Source of the DNA: CAYYFX01 sp964571855
Lineage (GTDB): Bacteria; ARS69
Length of the DNA: 64,000 nt
Direction: 5' to 3'
Assembly (NCBI GenBank): GCA_964571855.1
Contig: CAZNDO010000006.1
Coordinates: 112,654-176,653 of the forward strand
Below, piece by piece: positions 49,454-58,537 of this stretch. Below the pieces are notes generated by a model. The model searched no databases and was not told the DNA's origin. It worked only from the letters and a program-made list of their open reading frames with translations. Within the stretch, counting starts at the first letter, position 1; each line of letters begins with the position of its first letter. A program made the translations under genes and the position numbers.

Positions 49454-49891
49454 ATGAAGCGCATCCCGGTGGGCATCGCGGCGCTGCTCCTCCTCGCGCC
49501 CGGCATGGTCGCGGCCGCCACGCACGTCGTCGAGATGACCACGGTGGACGGCGAGCCGCGCTTCCTCCCGGCCGAGATCACGGTGGAGCCGGGGGACACG
49601 GTCCGCTGGATCAACACGGACCTGTACCTCGAGCACTCCGTCTGCTCCGGCTCCGGGTCGGCGGACCCGCGCTCCGGGTTCGAATTCTCCTCGCCGCTCC
49701 TGCGCCTCGGGGAGTACTTCGAGCACACGTTCCCGTTCGCCGGGGACTTCGAGTACTACAGCATCCCCCACGAGTACGAGGGGATGTTCGGCATCATCCA
49801 CGCGGGGTCCGCCACGGGCGTGGGCGAGATGGAGACCACCACGTGGGGCCGGGTGAAGCAGCGCTTCTCGGATCTGCTGCCCCGCGAGTGA
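49454..49891 (+). CDS. Secreted plastocyanin-like cupredoxin lacking the copper-ligand Cys
   Basis: 145 residues with a signal peptide (1-22). The beta-sandwich fits blue-copper proteins: FLPAEITVEPGDTVRWIN, then His61, and the C-terminal ligand loop YYSIPHEYEGMFG. Spacing of the loop (position 103, His106, Met111) is exactly that of plastocyanin, but position 103 is Ser instead of the type 1 copper Cys. Copper binding, if any, must be atypical. CGGAGG precedes the ATG at 49454. The stop overlaps the GTG of nth (GTGA). Confidence 0.82.
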   Translation: MKRIPVGIAALLLLAPGMVAAATHVVEMTTVDGEPRFLPAEITVEPGDTVRWINTDLYLEHSVCSGSGSADPRSGFEFSSPLLRLGEYFEHTFPFAGDFEYYSIPHEYEGMFGIIHAGSATGVGEMETTTWGRVKQRFSDLLPRE

Positions 49892-50849
49892 AGCGACCCG
49901 TCCGCACCCGCACCACCGCGTCCCGCACCGCCGCGTCCCGCACCGCCGCGTCCCGCACCGCCGCGTCCCGCACCGCCGCGTCCCGNNNNNNNNNNNNNNN
50001 NNNNNNNNNNNNNNNNNNNNNNNNNNNNNNNNNNNNNNNNNNNNNNNNNNNNNNNNNNNNNNNNNNNNNNNNNNNNNNNNNNNNNCCGCGTCCCGCACCG
50101 CCGCGTCCCGCACCGCCGCGTCCCGCACCGCCGCGTCCCGCACCGCCGCCCCCCGCTCCGTCCGGTCCGCCTCCCCGCCGCCGAAGCGCGCGCGCGCGAA
50201 GACCGCGGCGAGGCCCGCCGCGGACCCCGCGCGCGCGCTGGCCATCCTGAAGCGGTTGAAGCGCGAGTTCCCGGACGCGAAGTGCGCGCTGGACCACGAG
50301 ACGCCGCACCAGCTCCTGGTGGCCACCATCCTGTCGGCGCAGTGCACGGATGCGCGCGTGAACCTGGTCACGAAGGACCTGTTCCGCAAGTACCCCTCCC
50401 CCGCCGCCTTCGCCGCCGCGGACCTCGACGCGATGGAGCGGGACGTGAAGTCCACGGGGTTCTTCCGGATGAAGGCCCGGGCCGTGGTGGAGATGAGCCG
50501 CGACGTGGTGACCCGCCACGGCGGCGAGGTCCCCCGGACGATGGAGGAGCTCACCGCGCTGCGCGGCGTGGGTCGCAAGACCGCGAACGTGGTCCTCGGG
50601 AACGCGTTCGGCATCCCGGGCGTCGTGGTCGACACGCACGTGACGCGGCTGTCCCGCCGGCTCGGCCTCACGGGCGAGGAGGATGCGGCGAGGATCGAGC
50701 GCGATCTCGGCGCCCTGCTCCCGCGCGGCTGGTGGACCATCGCCTCGCACCTGCTCATCCTCCACGGCCGCCGCACCTGCAAGGCCCGCGGCCCCCGGTG
50801 CGGCGAGTGCGCGGTGCGCGACCTCTGCCCGAGCGCGGACTCCTTCTGA
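49888..50849 (+). CDS. nth: Endonuclease III with an (SRTAA)n N-terminal extension, interrupted by an assembly gap
   Basis: DNA glycosylase/AP lyase for oxidised pyrimidines. The enzyme part begins near 50220 (LAILKRLKREFPDAK) and is complete: helix-hairpin-helix LRGVGRKTANVVLG with the catalytic Lys, VVVDTHV with the catalytic Asp, and a 4Fe-4S site C-x6-C-x2-C-x5-C. Upstream, a 15-bp repeat codes for Ser-Arg-Thr-Ala-Ala on both sides of the 100-N gap. The reading frame in the flanks differs by exactly the amount that a gap of 5+15k bases would repair, so one continuous protein is likely. The GTG at 49888 overlaps the cupredoxin stop. Confidence 0.85.
49921..49985. repeat. 15-bp tandem repeat inside nth, left of the gap
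   Basis: Four exact units of TCCCGCACCGCCGCG (49921-49980) and the first five bases of another, preceded by a degenerate unit. Each unit encodes Ser-Arg-Thr-Ala-Ala in the nth frame. Confidence 0.95.
49986..50085. other. Assembly gap of 100 N
   Basis: A run of exactly 100 N, probably a placeholder length, placed within the tandem repeat. The repeat phase on each side predicts a true missing length of 5+15k bases, and 100 does not fit this series. Confidence 0.95.
50086..50150. repeat. 15-bp tandem repeat inside nth, right of the gap
   Basis: CCGCG followed by four units of TCCCGCACCGCCGCG (50091-50150), the last ending GCC instead of GCG, before the sequence becomes non-repetitive. Confidence 0.95.
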
Positions 50850-50870
50850 ACCGGCGCCGCGGGGCCCGCC

Positions 50871-50899
50871 TTGCCGCGCCCCCGGGCCTCGCCTAGAAT
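50871..50899 (+). promoter_or_regulatory. Promoter of fbp
   Basis: TTGCCG (50871-50876), 17 bases, TAGAAT (50894-50899). It implies a leader of about 40 bases before the ATG at 50946. Confidence 0.55.
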
Positions 50900-50945
50900 C
50901 GCGCCCCCGCGCGCGAACCCCCGGCCCCGAGGAGGCACCGCCCTC

Positions 50946-51965
50946 ATGCCCGTGCACCTGGGCATCACCTGCACCCGCTTCATCCACAACGAGCAGCGGC
51001 AGTTCCCGCAGGCGACGGGCGAGTTCTCGGAGATCCTCACGCAGCTCGTGCTCGCGGCGAAGGTGGTGAGCCGCGAGGTGAACAAGGCCGGGTTGGCCAA
51101 GGTGCTGGGCACCACCGGGGACATGAACGTCCAGGGCGAGGAGGTCCAGAAGCTGGACGTGTACGCGAACGAGCAGTTCATCCGGGCGCTCTCCGACAAC
51201 TGCCACGTCTCGCTGATCGCCTCGGAGGAGAACGAGGACGTCATCCACGCGGACCATGCCCTGTTCAACCGGCCCGGCAAGTACGCGGTGGCGCTGGACC
51301 CGCTGGACGGCAGCTCGAACATCGACGTGAACGTGTCCATCGGGACGATCTGGTCCGTCCACAAGCGGGTCTCCGACGGCGCGCAGGGCGAGCGGGGCGA
51401 CCTCCTGCAGCCGGGCTCCCGCCAGCTCGCCGCGGGCTACGTGCTGTACGGGTCCAGCACCATGCTCGTGTACACCGTGGGCCGGGGCGTGCACGGCTTC
51501 ACGCTGGATCCGTCGCTCGGGGAGTTCCTCCTGTCCCACCATGACATCCGCATGCCGCGGCTCGGATCCATCTACTCGGTGAACGAGGGCAACTCGCACC
51601 TGTGGGCGGCGGAGACCCGCGCGTGGGTGGATGCGCTCAAGGGCAACGCGAACCCGCTGGGCAGGCCGTACTCGCTGCGCTACGTGGGCTCCCTCGTGGC
51701 GGACTTCCACCGCACTCTGTTCAAGGGCGGGATCTTCGCGTACCCCACGGACTGGAAGGACCCCGCCAACCCGCGCGGGAAGCTGCGCCTCCTGTACGAG
51801 GCGAACCCGATCGCGATGCTCGCGGAGAACGCGGGCGGACGGGCCTCGGACGGCCGGACGCGCATCCTGGATATCCGCCCGGAGCGGCTGCACCAGAGGA
51901 TCCCGCTCTTCGTGGGGAGCGTGCAGGACGTGGAGTTCGCCGAGTCCTTCCACGCGGGACGCTGA
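50946..51965 (+). CDS. fbp: Fructose-1,6-bisphosphatase class I
   Basis: 339 residues. Hydrolyses fructose-1,6-bisphosphate in gluconeogenesis. Metal and substrate motifs: SLIASEENED, the signature AVALDPLDGSSNIDVNVSIG and the C-terminal KLRLLYEANPIAMLAENAGG. Full length. GAGGAGG lies upstream of the ATG. With pfkA at 34.4 kb the window encodes both directions of this step. A PIG-L deacetylase gene follows after four bases. Confidence 0.96.
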   Translation: MPVHLGITCTRFIHNEQRQFPQATGEFSEILTQLVLAAKVVSREVNKAGLAKVLGTTGDMNVQGEEVQKLDVYANEQFIRALSDNCHVSLIASEENEDVIHADHALFNRPGKYAVALDPLDGSSNIDVNVSIGTIWSVHKRVSDGAQGERGDLLQPGSRQLAAGYVLYGSSTMLVYTVGRGVHGFTLDPSLGEFLLSHHDIRMPRLGSIYSVNEGNSHLWAAETRAWVDALKGNANPLGRPYSLRYVGSLVADFHRTLFKGGIFAYPTDWKDPANPRGKLRLLYEANPIAMLAENAGGRASDGRTRILDIRPERLHQRIPLFVGSVQDVEFAESFHAGR

Positions 51966-51969
51966 GCCG

Positions 51970-52743
51970 GTGCGCCCGCGGACGATCCTCGGGGTCTTCG
52001 CCCACCCGGACGACGAGTCGATGGGCCCCGGCGGCACGCTCGCGAGGTACGCGGCGCAGGGGCATCGCGTGGCGATCGTGACCGCCACGGACGGCGGCGC
52101 CGGGCGCCTGTTCCACGAGCGCCCGGCGGACGACGCGGGACGCGCGGAGCTGCGGCGCCTGCGCCGGGAGGAGACCCTCGCGGCCTGCCGGATCCTCGGG
52201 ATCGAGCACCTGGGGTTCCTCGGGCTGGAGGACGGGACGCTGGCGAGCCGGAACATCCTCGGGATCGAGGAGACGCTGGCGTCCCTCCTGCGACGGGAGC
52301 GCCCGGACGTGGCCATGACCTTCCACGGCTCGGGGATCTCGTTCCATCCGGACCATCGGGTCCTCACGCTGGCCCTCGCCGGGGCGGTGGCCGGGGCCGC
52401 GCGGGAGGACTGGTACGCCACGGGCGAGACCGCCGCCCTGCCGCCGCACCGCACGGCCAAGCTGTACGGCTACACGGTCGTGGAGAGCGCCATCCCGCGC
52501 GACAAGTGGCCCCGGCGCGTGTACCTGTCCCCGGACGACGAGGTCACCACCCGGATCGACACGCGGGAGCAGGTGGAGACCCGCTGGGCCGCCATCCGGG
52601 CCCACGCCACCCAGGAGTACGGGCCGCCGTTCCGTGTGCTGTACGAGGCCGGCGCCTTCCGGGAGGAGTGCTTCGTGCGGATGTACCCGTCCTTCCGCGA
52701 GGGCGAGCCGGCAGAGACGGATCTTCTCGCGGGGCTGGAATGA
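51970..52743 (+). CDS. PIG-L family N-deacetylase
   Basis: 257 residues. The zinc-binding motif VFAHPDDESMGPGGTL is at residues 8-23 and the third ligand is in SFHPDHRVL. LmbE/PIG-L enzymes remove acetyl groups from N-acetylglucosamine conjugates, as in mycothiol or bacillithiol synthesis and antibiotic pathways; which one applies here cannot be told. GTG start at 51970, four bases after fbp, so probably co-transcribed. Confidence 0.92.
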   Translation: MRPRTILGVFAHPDDESMGPGGTLARYAAQGHRVAIVTATDGGAGRLFHERPADDAGRAELRRLRREETLAACRILGIEHLGFLGLEDGTLASRNILGIEETLASLLRRERPDVAMTFHGSGISFHPDHRVLTLALAGAVAGAAREDWYATGETAALPPHRTAKLYGYTVVESAIPRDKWPRRVYLSPDDEVTTRIDTREQVETRWAAIRAHATQEYGPPFRVLYEAGAFREECFVRMYPSFREGEPAETDLLAGLE

Positions 52744-52811
52744 CGCGGCGCGGCGCGCGCCCGCACGGTCTTCGTGGTCCCGCCGGCGGCCTTCCGGTAG
52801 GATGACGACGT

Positions 52812-54077
52812 ATGCGTCGTGACGAGACCTTGTGCCTCGTGCTGGGGGGCGGCCGCGGGACGCGGCTGGACCCCCTCACCCGGTACCGTTCCAAGCCGGC
52901 AGTCCCCGTGGGCGGCAAGTTCCGCCTCGTGGACATCCCCATTTCCAACAGCCTGAACTCCGGGATCCGCCGCATCTTCGTCATCACGCAGTTCAACTCC
53001 GCGTCCCTGAACTGGCACATCTCCCGCACGTACAACCTCGACCTGTTCACGCGCGGCTTCGTCCAGGTGCTGGCGGCGGAGCAGACGTCCGCGGAGAGCA
53101 CGTGGTTCCAGGGCACGGCGGACGCCGTGCGACGGTGCCTGGTGCACTTCCGGGAGTTCTCCCCGCGGGACGTCCTCATCCTGTCCGGCGACCAGCTGTA
53201 CCGCATGGACTTCGGCCCGATGCTGCGCCAGCACCGCGAGACGGGAGCGGCGGTCACGATCGCGGCGAAGCCCATCGAGGCGGACCGGACGCGCGCGTTC
53301 GGGCTCATGCAGATCGACGCGGGCCGGCGCGTGACCGCCTTCCTGGAGAAGCCGCAGGATCCGGCCCTGCTCGCCGGCTACGAGCTTCCGGAGGGCTTCC
53401 AGGAGCCGGACGAGTCGAAGCCGCTGTACCCGGCGTCCATGGGCATCTACGTGTTCCGCTGGGAGGTCCTGCGGGACCTGCTGGACGGGACCGACACGCC
53501 GGACTTCGGCAACCACATCCTGCCGCAGGCGGTCCGCACGCACGACGTGCGCAGCTTCCTCTTCCGCGGGTACTGGGAGGACATCGGGACCATCCGCGCG
53601 TTCTTCGACGCGAACCTCGCGCTCGCGTGCCCGGACCCGCCGTTCGTGTTCCACACCGCGGGCGCGCCCATCTACACGGCGCCGCGCTTCCTCGGCCCCA
53701 GCCGCATCGAGGGCTGCCGCATCGAGAACACGATGATGTGCGACGGCTGCTACCTGCACGGGAGCGTCATCCGGGAGTCCGTGCTGGGCATCCGCACGGT
53801 GATCATGCGCGATGCCGAGGTCACGCGGTCCGTGATCATGGGCGCCGACGGGTACGAGGGCGACCTGCCGCGGCAACCCGGGGACCCGCCGCTGGGCATC
53901 GGCCACGGCTGCTCCATCGACGGCGCGATCATCGACAAGAACGCCCGCATCGGCGACGGCGTGCGCATCACCCCGAAACCGGCCGGCACGAACGAGGACC
54001 ATCCGTTCCACTTCGTGCGCGACGGAATCGTCGTGATCCCGAAGAACTACGCGGTCCCGGCCGGAGCCGTCATTTAG
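52812..54077 (+). CDS. glgC: Glucose-1-phosphate adenylyltransferase
   Basis: 421 residues. Makes ADP-glucose for glycogen synthesis. N-terminal nucleotidyltransferase motif GGGRGTRLDPLTRYRSKPAVP (with Arg and Lys of the active site), VDIPISNSLNSGI, and a C-terminal left-handed beta-helix with HGSVIRESVLGIRTVI. A TAGGAT box lies only eight bases before the ATG, so a leaderless transcript is possible, although AGGA within it could also serve as a ribosome site. The stop TAG overlaps the GTG of the MutT-like gene by one base. Confidence 0.95.
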   Translation: MRRDETLCLVLGGGRGTRLDPLTRYRSKPAVPVGGKFRLVDIPISNSLNSGIRRIFVITQFNSASLNWHISRTYNLDLFTRGFVQVLAAEQTSAESTWFQGTADAVRRCLVHFREFSPRDVLILSGDQLYRMDFGPMLRQHRETGAAVTIAAKPIEADRTRAFGLMQIDAGRRVTAFLEKPQDPALLAGYELPEGFQEPDESKPLYPASMGIYVFRWEVLRDLLDGTDTPDFGNHILPQAVRTHDVRSFLFRGYWEDIGTIRAFFDANLALACPDPPFVFHTAGAPIYTAPRFLGPSRIEGCRIENTMMCDGCYLHGSVIRESVLGIRTVIMRDAEVTRSVIMGADGYEGDLPRQPGDPPLGIGHGCSIDGAIIDKNARIGDGVRITPKPAGTNEDHPFHFVRDGIVVIPKNYAVPAGAVI

Positions 54078-54532
54078 TGGTTCGCGAGGGGACCGCGCGG
54101 GCCGTGGAGGTGGCAGCCGGCATCGTGCTGCGCGCGGGCCGGGTGCTCGTGACGCGCCGGCTGCGCGGGACGCACCTGGGCGGGCTGTGGGAGTTCCCCG
54201 GCGGCAAGATCGAGCCCGGCGAGACGCCGCAGGCCGCGCTGCGCCGCGAGCTGGCCGAGGAGCTGGCGGTGCGCGTCCGCGTGGGACCGCTGTGGGGGGT
54301 GCTGGCGCACCGGTACCCGGAGCGGGACATCCGCCTCCACGTCCACTTCGCCTGGATCGCGCAGGGCACGCCGCGCGCCGCGGCCAGCGAGGAGATGCGC
54401 TGGGCCGCGCCGCCCGAGCTTGCCACGCTTCCGTTCCCGGGGGCGGACCGGCCCGTCGTCGCCGCCCTCCTGAAGTGCCATCACGAAGGCATCCCGCTCC
54501 ACCACTCGAGATCCCGGGAGGTCGATCCATGA
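54077..54532 (+). CDS. MutT-like Nudix hydrolase
   Basis: 151 residues. A complete Nudix box GGKIEPGETPQAALRRELAEEL (G-x5-E-x7-REuxEExGu), preceded by GLWEFP, the MutT signature for 8-oxo-dGTP or related nucleotides. Probable role: sanitising the nucleotide pool. GTG start overlapping the glgC stop by one base; the stop overlaps the MmgE/PrpD start (ATGA). Confidence 0.9.
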   Translation: MVREGTARAVEVAAGIVLRAGRVLVTRRLRGTHLGGLWEFPGGKIEPGETPQAALRRELAEELAVRVRVGPLWGVLAHRYPERDIRLHVHFAWIAQGTPRAAASEEMRWAAPPELATLPFPGADRPVVAALLKCHHEGIPLHHSRSREVDP

Positions 54533-55902
54533 GCACCGTCAGCCGCCGCCTCGCCGAGTTCACGCACGCGCTCCGCTACGAGGACCTGCCGAAGCCGGTC
54601 GTGGAGTGCGCCAAGGCCTTCCTGTACGACTCCATGGGGTGCGCCTTCGGCGCGTACCGCAGCGAGGACGTGCGCATGGCGTCCGAGGTCGTGTTCGAAG
54701 CCGGGGGGAACCCGCAGGCCACCCTGATCGGATCGGGCCGGAAGGTCTCCGCCATCGACGCGTCGTTCCTCAACTCGCTCATGATCCGGGCGCTGGACTT
54801 CAACGACATCTACTGGAAGCAGGACCCCTCCCACCCGTCCGACATCATCCCGGCGGCCATGGCCTGCGGCGAACTGGCCGGGCGCACCGGGAAGGACCTC
54901 ATCGTCGGCATCGTGCTGGGCCACGAGATCGAGATGCGGCTGTGCGAGGCGGCGTTCCCGGGCATCCGCGAGGTGGGCTGGCACCACGCCACGCTCACCG
55001 CGTGCGCGTCGCCGTTCGTGGCCGCGAGGATGCTGGGGCTGCCGGTGGACCGCATCGTGAACGCCGTGGGCATCTCCGCGTCGCACTCCGCCACGTTCGG
55101 CTCGGTGACCGCGGGCAGGCTCACGAAGATGAAGAACACCGTGGACCCCATGGCCTGCCGCTCCGGCGTCGAGGGCGCGCTGCTGGCCGCGAAGGGGTAC
55201 GAGGGCCCGGAGCCGATCTTCGAGGGACGCGAGGGGCTGGGGCACTGCATCTCGAAGGAGTGGCGCTGGGACATCGTGACGGACGGGCTGGGCGAGTCCT
55301 TCCGCATCCTGGACTGCTCCATGAAGGGGGCGCCGGTGGAGGCGCTCATCCACACGCCGCTCACCGTGGTCCTCTCGCTGCGCGAGGAGCACGGCCTGAA
55401 CGCGGGGAACGTGGCGGAGGTGCGCGTGAAGACCATCCGGCGCGCCGCCGAGATCCTCTCCGACCCGTCGAAGTACGATCCGCACACGAAGGAGACCGCG
55501 GACCACTCGCTCCCCTACTGCCTGGCGGTCGCGATCGCCGACGGGAAGGTCACCACGCAGTCGTTCAAGGAGAAGCGCATCCTGGACCCCGCGCTGCGTC
55601 CGTTGCTGGGCGGCATCAAGGTGGCGGCGGAGCCGGAGTTCGAGGCGCTGTTCCCGCGCCTGCAGCCGTGCGAGGTCACGGTGGTGACCACGGACGGCCG
55701 GGAGGTCACGGGGCGCATGGACTACCCGATGGGCGACCCGCGGAATCCGATGACGCCGAAGCAGATGGACGACAAGTTCGACGCGCTCGCCGCCGGCGTG
55801 CTGTCCCCGGAGGCGAACGCGATGGCGAAGGCGGCGATCGACGACGCGGAGAACGCGCCCACGATCACCGAGCTGATGGAGTGCTTCGTGGCGGACGCCT
55901 GA
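54529..55902 (+). CDS. MmgE/PrpD family protein (2-methylcitrate dehydratase-like)
   Basis: 457 residues. Characteristic segments: AKAFLYDSMGCAFGAYRSED, FLNSLMIRALDFNDIYW, HPSDIIPAAMACGELAGRTG and LGHEIEMRLCEAAF. The family includes 2-methylcitrate dehydratase, aconitate decarboxylase and related (de)hydratases. No prpB or prpC is nearby, so methylcitrate use is uncertain. GGGAGG precedes the ATG at 54529. Its 3' end overlaps a convergent small gene by 38 bases. Confidence 0.9.
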   Translation: MSTVSRRLAEFTHALRYEDLPKPVVECAKAFLYDSMGCAFGAYRSEDVRMASEVVFEAGGNPQATLIGSGRKVSAIDASFLNSLMIRALDFNDIYWKQDPSHPSDIIPAAMACGELAGRTGKDLIVGIVLGHEIEMRLCEAAFPGIREVGWHHATLTACASPFVAARMLGLPVDRIVNAVGISASHSATFGSVTAGRLTKMKNTVDPMACRSGVEGALLAAKGYEGPEPIFEGREGLGHCISKEWRWDIVTDGLGESFRILDCSMKGAPVEALIHTPLTVVLSLREEHGLNAGNVAEVRVKTIRRAAEILSDPSKYDPHTKETADHSLPYCLAVAIADGKVTTQSFKEKRILDPALRPLLGGIKVAAEPEFEALFPRLQPCEVTVVTTDGREVTGRMDYPMGDPRNPMTPKQMDDKFDALAAGVLSPEANAMAKAAIDDAENAPTITELMECFVADA

Positions 55903-56074
55903 CGTCGGACGGGCCGGCCGCGCCGCCGGGGCCGCGCGCCGCGGCCTCGGCGAGCGCGCAGCCGGCGCACTTCCCCGCGCGCCGGCGGCGGATCCGCTCC
56001 GCCACCAGCCACGCGGCGGCCGCCAGCGCCGCCGCGCCCACGATCAGGTCCTGCCCGGAGAGGCCGGCGCTCAT
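55865..56074 (-). CDS. FeoB-associated Cys-rich small membrane protein
   Basis: 69 residues: one transmembrane helix (residues about 9-26, LIVGAAALAAAAWLVAE), a basic RIRRRRAGK anchor, then KCAGCA with Cys36 and Cys39. This is the pattern of the small Cys-motif membrane proteins encoded after feoB. The ATG at 56074 overlaps the feoB stop (ATGA). The Cys pair could accept Fe(II) at the cytoplasmic face of FeoB. The gene's last 38 bases are antisense to the end of the MmgE/PrpD gene. Confidence 0.75.
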   Translation of the reverse strand: MSAGLSGQDLIVGAAALAAAAWLVAERIRRRRAGKCAGCALAEAAARGPGGAAGPSDVRRPPRSTPSAR

Positions 56075-58314
56075 CCGAGCCCCAGCGCGCGGCCGCCCTG
56101 GAACACGGCGAAGCTGGCGATCCAGGCCAGCCCGTTCATCAGGACGATCATGAAGATCGGCCAGCGCCACGAGTTCGTCTCGCGGCGCACGACCGCCACG
56201 GTGGACATGCACTGGCACGCCAGGACGAAGAACACCATGAGGCTGACGGCGGTGAGCGTGGTGTAGGCCGGCTTCCCGGTCTCCGGGTCGGTGGCACCCT
56301 GCAGCTTCTGCCGGAGCGTGTGCATCCCCTCGTCGTCGTCGCCGAGGTTGAACACCGTGGCCATGGTCGACACCATGACCTCGCGCGCCGCGAAGGACGT
56401 GATCAGGCTGATGCCGATGCGCCAGTCGAACCCCAGCGGCTCGATCGCCGGCTCCAGGAAGCGCCCCGCCCGCCCGGCGAAGGAGTCCCGCAGCCCCAAC
56501 CCCGCCAGGTCGTTCCTCAGCCGCGACGCCTCGGCATCCTGCCCGGCGCTCTCGGCCGCCGCGATGCGCCGCTCCAGCTCCGCCCCCGCCGGCCCCGGCC
56601 CCGGGTGGGACGCGAGGAACCACAGCACCACCGACACCGCGAGGATCACCGTGCCCGCCTTCTGCAGGAAGAGCACGCTGCGCTCACGCACGGTGGCGAA
56701 CACGGAGCGCCAGGACGGCATCCGGTACGGCGGCAGCTCCATCACGTACAGCGGCTTCCCGCCGCGCAGCGCGGTGCGCTTCAGCACGGCTGCCACGAGG
56801 ATGGCCGCCAGGATCCCCAGGAAGTACATCGAGAACAGCGTGATCCCGGGCAGCGTGAGGAAGCCGATGCGCTCGCGCGGCACGAACGCCCCGATGAGCA
56901 GCGCGTACACGGGCAGCCGCGCGGAGCAGGACATGAACGGCGCGATCATGATGGTGGTGATGCGGTCCCGCCGGTTGTCGATGGTGCGGGCGGCCATGAT
57001 CCCGGGGATGGCGCACGCGAAGGAGGACAGCAGCGGGATGAACGCGCGGCCGGACAGCCCCACCCGGCCCATCACGCGGTCCATCAGGAACGCGGCGCGC
57101 GCCATGTAGCCGGTGCCCTCCATCACCGAGAGGAACAGGAACAGCACGGCGATCTGCGGGACGAAGATGAGGGTGGCGCCGACGCCGGCGATGATCCCGT
57201 CCACCACGAGCGACCGCACCGGACCGTCCGGGAGCTGCGGGCCCACGAACCCGCCCAGCGCCGCGACGCCTACGTCGATGAGATCCATGAGGGGCGCCGC
57301 CCACTCGAACACCGACTGGAAGATGGCGCCCATGACCAGCACGAAGATCACGGGACCGAACACGCGGTGCGTGAGCACGCCGTCGATGCGCTCCCGCGCG
57401 CGCGCCTCGCGCCCCGGGCGGTCCTCGCGGGACACGGCGCTGCGCATGATGTCGTCGATCGCGGCGTAGATCCCGGAGGCGTCGTCCGCGCGCCAGTCCG
57501 GCCAGATCGCGTCGAGCCGGCGGCGCAGGACGCGGAGGTCGTCCTGCACGTCCAGGGGCACGTACCGCGCGATCGCGTCGTCCTCCCCGTCGTCCATGAG
57601 GATGGCCGCGGCCAGGTCCGCCCGGCCGGCGTCCGACAGCAGCCCGCGGCGCGGCAGGCGCGCGCTCAGGCTGTCCAGCACGCGCTGCACCTGCGGCGGG
57701 CGGTGCCGGAACGAGAGGGCGGACGGAGCGATATCCCGCTCCATGAGGCGGCGCAGGTTGCCCACGCCGATTCCCTTCGCCGCGGAGATGGACACCACCG
57801 GGACGCCGAGCCGGCGCTCCAGGGTCTCCTCGTCGATGCGGATGCCTTCCGCCTGCACCGCGTCGATCATGTTCAACGCCAGCACGACGGGCCGGCCCAC
57901 CTCGATGAGCTGCAGGGCGAGGAAGAGGTGGCGTTCCAGTTGCGTGGCGTCCACGACGAACACGACGAGGTCCGGCGAGGGCGTGTCCGGGTGCAGGCCG
58001 AACAGCACGTCGCGCACGATCATCTCGTCCGGGGAGCCCGGGTGCAGGCTGTAGGTCCCGGGAAGGTCCAGCAGCTCCACGCGGCGCCCCGAGGGCAGCG
58101 TGCACTGGCCGACCTTCTTCTCCACCGTCACGCCGGGGTAGTTGCCCACCTTGGCGCGCAGGCCGGTGAGGCGGTTGAACAGCGTGGACTTCCCGGAATT
58201 CGGGTTCCCGAGGATGGCCACCAGCGGAGCCCGCCCGGCATCCGGCGGCGGCGAGGGCACCGCCTGCAGGCGGCCGGCCCGGGGCAGCGCCTCAGACTGG
58301 CTCGACATGGACAC
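56071..58314 (-). CDS. feoB: Ferrous iron transport protein B
   Basis: 747 residues. The N-terminal G-protein domain has G1 GNPNSGKST (36-44), G2 GVTVEKK, G3 DLPG (83-86) and G4 NMID, followed by a GDI-like helical domain. The membrane part carries two gate/nucleoside-recognition domains. Transports Fe(II) across the inner membrane. GTG at 58314 with GAGG six bases upstream; an ATG two codons later is possible. It overlaps the end of feoA by 23 bases. Confidence 0.97.
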   Translation of the reverse strand: MSMSSQSEALPRAGRLQAVPSPPPDAGRAPLVAILGNPNSGKSTLFNRLTGLRAKVGNYPGVTVEKKVGQCTLPSGRRVELLDLPGTYSLHPGSPDEMIVRDVLFGLHPDTPSPDLVVFVVDATQLERHLFLALQLIEVGRPVVLALNMIDAVQAEGIRIDEETLERRLGVPVVSISAAKGIGVGNLRRLMERDIAPSALSFRHRPPQVQRVLDSLSARLPRRGLLSDAGRADLAAAILMDDGEDDAIARYVPLDVQDDLRVLRRRLDAIWPDWRADDASGIYAAIDDIMRSAVSREDRPGREARARERIDGVLTHRVFGPVIFVLVMGAIFQSVFEWAAPLMDLIDVGVAALGGFVGPQLPDGPVRSLVVDGIIAGVGATLIFVPQIAVLFLFLSVMEGTGYMARAAFLMDRVMGRVGLSGRAFIPLLSSFACAIPGIMAARTIDNRRDRITTIMIAPFMSCSARLPVYALLIGAFVPRERIGFLTLPGITLFSMYFLGILAAILVAAVLKRTALRGGKPLYVMELPPYRMPSWRSVFATVRERSVLFLQKAGTVILAVSVVLWFLASHPGPGPAGAELERRIAAAESAGQDAEASRLRNDLAGLGLRDSFAGRAGRFLEPAIEPLGFDWRIGISLITSFAAREVMVSTMATVFNLGDDDEGMHTLRQKLQGATDPETGKPAYTTLTAVSLMVFFVLACQCMSTVAVVRRETNSWRWPIFMIVLMNGLAWIASFAVFQGGRALGLG

Positions 58315-58537
58315 GTCCCGCCTCGGAACGCCGGATCGACAGGTGCGTTCCGCGGACGACGAGTTCGAGGGGATCCCCCAGCGGCGCGGCCCGCACGAGG
58401 CGGATCTGCGTCCCGGGCACGAGGCCGAGGTCCATCAGCCGCCGCACGGAGGGCGGCTCCCCCTCCAGACCGCGGATGATGGCCTCCCCGCCGGGCGCGA
58501 GACGATCGAGGGGCACGAGTGCCGGCGCCGTGCTCAT
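58292..58537 (-). CDS. feoA: Ferrous iron transport protein A
   Basis: 81 residues with an SH3-like FeoA fold: LVPLDRLAPGGEAIIRGLEG, RLMDLGLVPGTQIRLVRAAPLGDP and LSIRRSEAGRVHVEP. It works with FeoB in Fe(II) uptake. The ATG at 58537 overlaps the stop of the DtxR-family regulator gene. Confidence 0.95.
   Translation of the reverse strand: MSTAPALVPLDRLAPGGEAIIRGLEGEPPSVRRLMDLGLVPGTQIRLVRAAPLGDPLELVVRGTHLSIRRSEAGRVHVEPV

Noticed and set aside
49986..50085. Frameshift breaking nth
   Set aside because: The apparent frame change arises from the arbitrary 100-N gap; repeat phase shows the real sequence restores the frame.
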